Below are positions 56,832-64,000 of a DNA stretch of 64,000 nt, piece by piece. Within the stretch, counting starts at the first letter, position 1. Each line of letters starts with the position of its first letter. A program made the position numbers and the translations under genes. The notes under the pieces are model-generated. The model was given only the letters and a program-made list of their open reading frames with translations. It was not told the origin of the DNA and searched no databases. The stretch lies in contig JARBJD010000080.1 in NCBI GenBank assembly GCA_033064195.1, positions 124,001 through 188,000 of the forward strand. The letters are read 5' to 3'. Source of the stretch: Blattamonas nauphoetae (Eukaryota; Preaxostyla; Oxymonadida).

Positions 56832-57361
56832 ATGGCAGTCGCATCGTCATCGAACAAAGGGTTCGATCTGATTCTATCAAATCAAGACACTCACCCCATG
56901 GACAAAACTTTCGCTCTCATCAAACCAGATGCCTATCCACGCCGTGAAGCAATCATTGAAGACATCAAGAAGTGCGGATTCACCATCTTGAAGCAATCCG
57001 AACCCAAACCAACAAAAGAGCAATTCGAAGAATTCTATGCTGAGCACAAGGAAAGACACTTCTTCAACGATCTGGTTGCATTCATGCAAAGTGGTCCGAT
57101 TGTTGCCATGGTTCTTCAAAAAGAAAACGCTGTTCCAGATTGGAGGAAGACCATCGGTTTGTCTCCTTTTTCCATCCTCAAATAACTTTCTATTATCTTC
57201 CTCTTGCAGGTCCAACCAACAGCCTCAAAGCCAAAGAAGAAGCACCAGAATCTCTCCGTGCTAAGTATGGAACAGATGGTCAAGCGAATGCTTGCCATGG
57301 AAGTGCTAATGATGATGATGCTAAGAGAGAAATTGAGTTCTGGTTTCCAGGAACCCTATAA
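56832..57361 (+). CDS. NME5-like: NME5-like nucleoside diphosphate kinase-domain protein
   Basis: The NDK domain starts DKTFALIKPDAYPRREAIIE and continues FMQSGPIVAMVLQKENAV and, after an intron (about 57155-57209, GTTTGT...TTGCAG, joining TIG to PTNSLKAKEEAPES), LRAKYGTDGQANACHGSAND and EIEFWFPGTL. The active-site His in ACHGSAN is present. The sequence follows NME5 (axonemal, radial-spoke-associated) more than housekeeping NDK: HGS followed by N, and LRAKYGTD. It lacks the C-terminal DPY-30 segment of animal NME5. Enzymatic activity of this subgroup is doubtful; a flagellar role is inferred from the family. The start is either ATG 56832 or ATG 56898 (MDKTFAL). The next gene starts 8 bp after its stop. 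Confidence 0.85.
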
Positions 57362-57369
57362 ATGCCCCC

Positions 57370-59756
57370 ATGTCACATATATATGTGGTATATCGTCCAC
57401 AATTAGTAGATGACACATTTTCTCAAAAGTGTTGGGATTCGAACAAAACACACCGGACACTAAAAGTTGTCATTTATCTAGCTTCCCCACTTCCAACTGG
57501 GTACAATTCATATCAATTAATCGAAGAATTACCCAAATCAGTGAGTATCGAGAGTCAACGAGGGTCAGATCAATCTTACTTCGGTTTTCTTTCTTTTCAT
57601 GCATCCATCCGGTCCACCATCCTTCCTCCCCATCATACAAACAGATTCTCAGGCAAATAATTGTTTATCTCCACCGATTCGTTCGAAAGGGTCTGCCTTA
57701 ACAACCTTTCATTTTTTTCTCTGTACTACCTTTTATCTTCAGTGTTACACAGTCTTTCGTCGAATCATCCGCTGAAAAGTCGAGTGCGCTACTTAGATCC
57801 CCTTCACCTCCGACACCCGCCAGATATTCACCATTCATACTGTTGCCTCACCCGCCAATCCAACTACTGTCACTCCCGCCTGAAGAACCCAACACCAAAT
57901 CCCTGTTATCCGAATGTACCCCTTCAATCTTCCCAAATACAAACTCTACTCCCTCCCATCACTCTCATATCACAATTCCTTTGGTAGACGCTCCACAGTC
58001 TCCACATCACCTTACCGAAGACACAGGAGCGACTGCCCAATCGTCGGACGCAGTGTGGATGCGAAAATATCAATCATCATTTCTACCTCATCCGCCTTTC
58101 CCATGTCCTGATCATTCGTGTGATTCGCGCTTCACAACGGATCTTTCGTTTTCCGAGCATATGAACCGAATGCACCCAAACTTCTCGATTCTGTTTGATC
58201 CTCCCTTCTTAATCCAAACATGTTTGTGGGATGAGGGCCTGCCCTGGACACAAGAAATCCAAGAACACTATTTCTCAGTACTCCAGCCCTTACAGTTGCA
58301 ATCATTACTGCCATCAGTGCAAAATGATTGTTTTGTCAATACTGTTAACAGTTCAGATGATCTAACACAGACGCCTTTGTCTGAGTCGCTTCGCAAACTT
58401 TGCTCGTCTAATCCTCTGGTTGAGCAGTACAAGCTTGATCCAGCACTTATTCCGATTCATCGACTCAGGCTAAAGTTGTTCAAGGACATTACATGGATTA
58501 TCACGATCTCAGGTCCAGAATTCAGAAAGCAACTCGATCGTCGGAATCCACCCACTGTGGTAAAATTGAAAAACACACAAAAAGTGACCGAAAACCCTCC
58601 ATTGGGCAAGCCTGTGCCTCAATCTCCCGGAAATCCTCGAATTTCTGGAGAAGATAGACTTTCGTGGACAGAAATAAAACAAGTTGAACGAGCTCTGTTG
58701 TCAATCCTCATCCCCGATGTGCCGATAGCTCCTTTCCCATATCATATCCTCCATCCGCCAACACCTTCACGGAAGCCAAAATCTCGCCGTACGAGATCGA
58801 AGTCAACATCAAGACGTCGCCATCCTCTCGTTCGCACTTCGAGTCCTCTTCAGTCGATCCAACTCCAACCCAAAGGAAACCCTTCCCCGTGTAATTCCAC
58901 GCCACTGACAGCCATGTCACCAGGAATCACGAAAGCTGACCAGACGCAAACAGCAGACTCTGTCACTGAAGTGGAATCGAAACAAGAAAGCGACATGTCT
59001 TCGTTGTGGAGGCGATACAACCAAGAATGCTGCGAGAGGGTCGATGATCACGCCAACCACTCAGAAATCGACATTTTGATCAACCTTCATCCATCCACAC
59101 CACTTCTCGACGAAGATGGTTCAGCCACTCTGTCCAAGCCACCATCACCCAAACCAACATCCTCATCCAACCCGCACAGGTCACGAAAACAGCCATCTCG
59201 CCATCCAAAGTCACAATCCAAAGTAAACCTTCATAAATCAAAGCAGTTTCTCGATGATGATGATTCTGACCCTTTGTATGAACCATCGAGATATTATCGA
59301 AAACAGATTTCACGTCTGAAACCATCAAAACCCGCTCCATCACCAGCAACAGTCTCGTTTCCACCTGCCCCTCGCCAGCCATTGCGTGATGATGGTGGGA
59401 TGGGGATAAAAGTGTGTGAAGTGCTGGGGAGAAGGAAGCGGATGGGTTGGGAGGGGTGGAATGGAGAGCTGGCTCGGAAGGAGGCTGAGTTTGAGGACAT
59501 GCACAGCCAGATGAGGACGCTGTGGGGGGACGCTGTGGGGGGGATGGGGAGGACGGGGAACGAGGGGGTTTTGGAGAGTGCGCTTGAAGAGACAAAGACG
59601 CGAATGAGGCGTGTTCAAGCAGAGGAGAGGAGGAAGGAAGAGGAGAGAAGAATGGGACTGGAGGATTGGAGAGGGGAGTGGTGTCGGAAGGAGGAGATGA
59701 GGAAAGAGAAGAAGGGAGAAGAGGGTAAAAGAAGGACCGGAAGGAGAAAGATGTGA
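57370..59756 (+). CDS. Protein with a single C2H2 zinc finger and charged coiled tail, two or more exons
   Basis: Exon 1 from ATG 57370 (MSHIYVVYRPQLVDDTF) runs to about 57564 and an intron ends at ATCTTCAG (about 57742), where the frame SFVESSAEKSSALLRSPSPP begins. The exact donor is uncertain (GTCAGA fits the frame, GTGAGT does not). One C2H2 finger: FPCPDHSCDSRFTTDLSFSE followed by HMNRMHP (C-x4-C-x12-H-x4-H). The middle includes an ordered stretch LDPALIPIHRLRLKLFKDIT. The rest is basic and serine-rich (RKPKSRRTRSKSTSRRRHP), ending in an arginine/glutamate helix (EERRKEEERRMGLEDWRGEW). Could be a nucleic-acid-binding nuclear protein; function is not established. Confidence 0.6.
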
Positions 59757-59835
59757 GAATTCTGGTTCAACAACTCTTTCGAACATTGACCATCAATGAA
59801 GTCATCGGTGCTTCTCGTTTCGTTGTCAATTCGTT

Positions 59836-60230
59836 CAGTCATTCCGGCTTCCGGTATTTGGGTCTTGAATAAATTAAGAAAGGGGTGATCAACGAGAACG
59901 AGCTTTCAATTCCATTTCGATTTATCATTCTTCAATGAAACAGCCGGAAAGACCAGTTATTATTGAACAAGTGATGCTAAAATGACAATAAAGCAATCGT
60001 TTATGAGTTCAGATTGAGATCAATCCATAATTTCAACTTGAGTCCAGTTGAACAGACTCCACACCGTCTTCAGCAGGAAGACATTGAAATTGAGGAACAA
60101 ACCTCCATCTCGTGTGATCGTATCAATGTCACTCACTGCTCTATTTTTTTATTAAATTCGCGGATTAGTTGAGATCAACCCTTTCCTTGAAAAAAATGAG
60201 AACCAAATACCGGAAGCCGGAATGACTGTT
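59836..60230. mobile_element. Pogo-derived MITE (395 bp)
   Basis: Same ends (CAGTCATTCCGGCTTCCGG) and flanking TT (59834-59835, 60231-60232) as the copy at 572-970, inserted in the opposite orientation, with strongly similar interior. It lies in the 670-bp gap between two plus-strand genes, whose remainder (59757-59835 and 60231-60429) shows nothing further. Confidence 0.9.
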
Positions 60231-60429
60231 TGATCTCTCTTTTCTCCTCTCGGTTTGAGAATGGAAAGTCCCTCACTGTCACTTCGAGTTGAAAATGAGA
60301 AACAGTCTGTTTCCTGCGTGTTCATTCAGATTCTCGATGGACCTGCAATTCTCACTCGATTTCCCGAATTGAAACTGTGGTTTTCTATTAACTAAGGGTC
60401 GGAAAATTCAAAACATCAAAATCATCAAA

Positions 60430-62135
60430 ATGGGAAATCAAACTACCTATCCTACCTTTGACTACCCGCTTCCACAGCCTCTGGACGACACCTGGTCGAC
60501 GTATCTCAAACACTGCTCTCTTCGACAAGTCGACAATCTCGTTTACTCATTCGAGACGAAATACAAAGGAAAGATTGTTGAATGGGAAGGAACAGTGGCT
60601 ACAGTGTCAGACAAAAAGGTGCAGTTCATCATGAACCCTTCAGAATCATCGAGAACACGATACGACATCACTTTGTCTCTCGACGACGAAACGCAGCGGA
60701 CTTATCCAGCCTTTGTTGTTGGTGAAACGAGAAAATTCAGAGGGAGACTCGACTCTCTTGGTGTGCATATTGTTCTGTCCTCATCCTCCTCTTTCTTCCT
60801 CCATCAGGAACATTCAGAACCCACAAGCTGACTGGCGTCCCTCTGAACAGCTCGGAGCCTGTCCTTCCATTCACGTGGCTCGACTTCGGCATGTATTACC
60901 CCTGTAGGTTATCGGAACCCTGTAGGTTGTAGGAACTCTGTAGGTTGCGTAAAGGAACCCTGTAGGTTGTGAATGGAAGCCTGTAGGTTGTTTTGGAACT
61001 CTGTAGGTTGTGACTCAACACTGTGTTCTCGACACATCCCTGTCCATAAAACATCCAAAAGACATCAACGAGATACAGACAGCTCAGATCGTTCCACATT
61101 CACCCTTACTCTGAAGTACTCCCTTTTCAGCTTTCATTCCTTTCATCTTCTCATTCTTTTGCCATATCACCCTCAAAATGCTACTCAATTACTTGTAAAA
61201 ATCGTAACTGGTCGTGATCCTCGATCAAAACCACAACAACAAAGTCAGAGATTGTCGACTAAAATGGACACTATTGTCACCAATTCCATTTCATTTCTCA
61301 TATATTCACCTTTTCTCTTTCCTTTCTCCTTCTGTTCAACTCATTTTCCTGATAGATCGTGAAAAGTGCATTTGATCAAAAGTGTTTGGGAAAGCACACA
61401 ATTTCCTCCGAACCGATTTTCAAAAGAAATCAGAAAACGAGACAACACAATCAGAGGTTTGAACTTTTCCACAATCCCCCCTTTCATCCTACCTCACTCT
61501 CACACAGTTGCTCAACAACCTACAGGGTTCCGAAAACCTACAGGGGTAATCCATGCCTCGACTTCTGCCTCCACTTCGGTGTGAGTGCGCAAAAGTCGTC
61601 GGAACTGTTCTTCGAGAAGTTCTACAAAAACCGCCTCATGTTCATCACAGGAACGCTGACCCACAAATCATTTTTATCGCACGAAGAACCAGAGAAAGCA
61701 GTTTACAACCAGGTTGACTTTGTGTGCACTGACCTCGATGAGAGCGTTCGTCCTGAGCCGATCAAGATGCGCGCGTATAGCTTCGACAGGGCGGTGTTCA
61801 AAAGGATCCCTCATCTCATTGAGTCGGGAGAGATTGTGACAGCGTGTGTGTCTATTTACAAGCGGAGGGACGACTTCCACGACGTCAGACTGTACAACTT
61901 CATTCCGCAGAGCTTCAAAAGCACGGCCGTTCTCGGAAAGGAACAAGAAGTGCAGAACACACAGTTTGTGACTTGGGAATATGCACCTGCTGACTTCCAT
62001 GTTTCTGCGATGGCCGATGGGAACGTGAAGGACGACGAACCGCAACCAGCCCAGAATCCGGATTTTCAGGCGAGACAGGATCTTAGTACAGCAACAGCAT
62101 CTCATCATGGGGACAGAATGGATGTTCTTTCGTAA
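60430..62135 (+). CDS. OB-like domain protein split by a 670-bp element
   Basis: Starts MGNQTTYPTFDYPLPQPLDD. The segment YKGKIVEWEGTVATVSDKKV with TRKFRGRLDSLG is suggestive of an OB-type beta barrel. A 47-nt intron (60761-60807, GTGTGC...ATCAG) joins DSLG to TFRTHKLTGVPL. The exon then runs to TWLDF, where the 670-bp element (60888-61557) is inserted, and continues CLHFGVSAQKSSELFFEKFY, later FITGTLTHKSFLSHEEPE and PHLIESGEIVTACVSIYKRR, ending GDRMDVLS at 62135. The host reading frame is intact on both sides. If the element is spliced out at its own GT (60893) and AG (61543), the product gains nine residues (GMGNPC plus a repeated LDF) and remains in frame. Function unknown. Confidence 0.7.
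60888..61557. mobile_element. Introner-like inverted-repeat element inside an exon (670 bp)
   Basis: Inverted ends match at 42 of 45 positions (GGCATGKATTACCCCTGTAG inward) and an exact 8-bp duplication TCGACTTC flanks it (60880-60887 and 61558-61565). Six CTGTAGGTT units lie near the left end and two inverted ones at the right. No coding capacity was seen. The left end holds GT at bases 6-7 of the element, and the right end holds CTACAG 14 bases before its end. Because the ends are inverted copies, either orientation would supply a donor and an acceptor. Confidence 0.85.
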
Positions 62136-62622
62136 GCGTACTGGTTTAGGAGACAAGAATATCATTTCATGAAATTTGTGTGATATGTTTCTCATTGAAT
62201 TCCTTGTCTTTCTCTACCTCTGTTTTCCTTTTCGCGAAGTTTCTTTGATTCAGAGTTTTATGGGCAATTTGGGAAAATGATGATATTCAAATCACAGTTC
62301 CATCTTCTCCAGAACGATTCGCTCAACTTCCTTATTCAACAATTGACTGATATTTCAGGGTGTGGAGGGAATTTTCCTACTGGTTTGCAAGTTAATCAGA
62401 TGAAATATTTGAAAAAGATGGAATTTGAGGCGATATAAACGAGAGATGGATGAATCAGAAAAGCGAATGTCCATTCTGCACTTGTGGAACTGTATTTTCT
62501 GTCCTTTTTTCAGAAATTGAGAAATTTGTCAAATATTAGGCAGATTCGTATTTGCATCATCTTCGGTTCTCCTGGTGAGAGAGATGCCATCGCCGAGATT
62601 GTTTCTGGATTCTTTCCGATAA
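62136..62622. other. Convergent intergenic spacer
   Basis: Between the end of the plus-strand OB-like gene and the end of the minus-strand Derlin-like gene. No feature recognised. Confidence 0.4.
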
Positions 62623-63602
62623 TCACGAGACAACATTAACTGGGCCGCTCAGTGATGGATTAGAAAGGAGTTGGTGTACATAGTGCACAGTCAGGGCCGA
62701 CAGGAGACCAACCCACGATGAGGTGGAATAATGGCTCCAAACGGTGACCAGAGAGATCAGTATCTCCCAATAGTACTTCCGAGGAATCGATCCACGATGA
62801 AGATCATTGGATTGGAGAGGTTTGTACATCCAATCGAAAACATATATTGCGAATCGGAGTGCAGATGACATGTCGAAATCTAGTATCGATTGTGGAAGAC
62901 ACATAGTGATCACCTGAGAAACAGTGAAGAAAAGTGGTTATACGCAAACAGTGATCAACGTGCAGAACATCAAAAGAAGGAGAAGAAGACGATTTCCATT
63001 CTGAGGGAAAACGTGAATCTCAAGAGCATTCAATGCTTGACACCTGCCAGCAACAATGCTCGTGAAAAGAAAGGAAGGACAAACGAGAGGAACAGTTGGG
63101 TTAGTTCTGCAAAGTTGACTTCGTCAAACAAGAAGAACGATGTGAAAAGACGCCAAATCTGAAGAGAATGAGAAGGTGAGACGAACATGAGAAAAGAGAG
63201 AAAATGAAGAATGAACCTCGGAGGAAAGAATAAACAAACTTCTCCTTTCTCGAAAATTAGCATCGGATGGAAGAACAAGTCAGAGCGAGAAACACGATTT
63301 GTGGATGTAAGGAACAACGATAGCAGACTAACCCCAGCAAATATCAGTGTAACACTGCCAATTTGCTGGTCATCGACTGCGGGCTGATGAGGATCATCAT
63401 TTTGGGGAGGAACCAAGTCGTTTTCGATTTCGTGAACAAGTCCATTCTCGACACCGTTTGGTCCATCCACCTCTGCAGCTGCTGCAGCATCACCATCACT
63501 GATCGGCGGATCGTCAGGTATCCCAGTGAATCGTTCTGGTTGTTCTTCTTCTGACATCGAGACAAAGGCCAATCTGGTGGGTGGATCAAGTTCAACTCTC
63601 AA
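62623..63602 (-). CDS. Derlin-like (rhomboid-fold pseudoprotease) protein, multi-exon
   Basis: Derlins form part of the ER-associated degradation channel. From the minus strand: an acidic N-terminal part (MSEEEQPERFTGIPDDPPIS from about 63557, or MRVELDPPTRLAF from 63602), a membrane segment IGSVTLIFAGVSLLSLFLTS, then DLFFHPMLIFEKGE joined over an intron (GTTTGT...CTTCAG) to IWRLFTSFFLFDEVNFAELT. This matches the Derlin signature 'YFNPELIF..-IWRLxTxFxFF'. More membrane segments follow (LFLSFVLPFFSRALLLAG), then a last exon (about 62913-62623) with LRFAIYVFDWMYKPL and TSSWVGLLSALTVHYVHQLL, aligning to the Derlin C-terminal helices. The phase of the junction before the last exon is not resolved. 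The about 85-residue acidic N-terminal extension is unusual for the family. Confidence 0.6.
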
Positions 63603-64000
63603 ATTGAAAGTTCATTGATATCCAAGATCGATGAGAAGGATACATGATTCATCCAAGAGCATTCAGAAAAAGAGAATAGAAAATAATGGTGAGCTTACGA
63701 GAGAAAAACACAACATAAAGAACAAAAACACTAACTGCCAGCAAGGGAGAAACCGCGAATTCATTCCGATTTCGGCACAACCAAGCGGCTGCTAGAGAGA
63801 ATACAACAACGACGGATGATCGTTGGACGGTGTGTTCCAAAATAAACGAAGATGCCAACTGGAGCAGACGACGACGACGACGATGCTGAGACTGAACCAG
63901 AGCGAGTCCAGTCAACAACTGCAATCCCACCCTTCCGAGACGGCCACTCCTCGCCAGAGGCAAGGTTTTCAAACCAATTATTGGAGAGCACAATCCGAGC
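63603..64000. other. Right edge, no gene assigned
   Basis: The minus strand is open from the edge (NNWFENLASGEEWPSRKGG; serine run) and may be part of a gene cut by the window. No family recognised. Confidence 0.3.

Noticed and set aside
60900-61010. CRISPR-like array formed by CTGTAGGTT units
   Set aside because: Units are 10 bp, irregularly spaced and lie just inside a transposon end; they are subterminal repeats.
1-64000. Retrovirus-like, Polinton or other virus-like sequence
   Set aside because: No reverse transcriptase, integrase, capsid, packaging ATPase or protein-primed polymerase motif was seen in any long frame.
1-64000. tRNA or rRNA genes
   Set aside because: I looked for GTTCGAATCC-type T-arms and cloverleaf pairing by eye and found none; a covariance search would be needed to exclude degenerate ones.

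Overview
The window looks like nuclear DNA of an oxymonad-type flagellate (Preaxostyla, Blattamonas-like). This is inferred from what it encodes, not from a database match: very large right-handed beta-helix surface proteins with a C-terminal kinase-like domain, a lineage-specific helical-repeat family with an S(L/P)FLNW N-terminal box, serine-rich kinases, and short introns (about 31-110 nt) that mostly begin GTDTGT. Genes end at all three standard stops, so the standard code fits. I see no rRNA, tRNA, CRISPR array or virus-like element.

Layout. 0.3-6.1 kb holds one minus-strand S(L/P)FLNW-family gene broken by two insertions: a 399-bp MITE and a 4.3-kb hAT-like element carrying degraded host-like coding sequence. 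7.2-16.1 kb holds two minus-strand paralogues flanking another S(L/P)FLNW gene and a decayed helical-repeat gene. 16.3-20.8 kb is a TTBK/CK1-like pseudokinase with a long serine-rich tail, followed by a third S(L/P)FLNW gene (21.0-22.1 kb) and a protein kinase with coiled coil and SPRY-like end (22.8-25.0 kb). 26-34.7 kb is a decayed beta-helix gene interrupted by a 4.5-kb terminal-inverted-repeat element, which carries a 960-codon host-like ORF, and by a pogo/Tigger-type transposon with its transposase. 35.2-39.5 kb is a third large element with near-identical 246-bp inverted ends around more beta-helix sequence. 39.9-47.1 kb is an almost intact beta-helix receptor pseudokinase. 47.3-64 kb is gene-dense: cathepsin B-like protease, UvrD/Srs2-type helicase, a serine/proline-rich protein, a divergent helical-repeat protein, an NME5-like protein, a zinc-finger protein, an OB-like protein split by a 670-bp element, and a Derlin-like protein.

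Main theme. Four inverted-repeat elements and a pogo family (one coding copy, three MITEs) sit in or between host genes. For five insertions I could rebuild the empty site from the target-site duplication, and in each case the host reading frame is restored across the junction. The 670-bp element carries a donor and an acceptor in its inverted ends; removing it as an intron leaves exactly 27 nt, keeping the frame, so it is a candidate introner. Three larger elements carry host-like coding sequence instead of a recognisable transposase.
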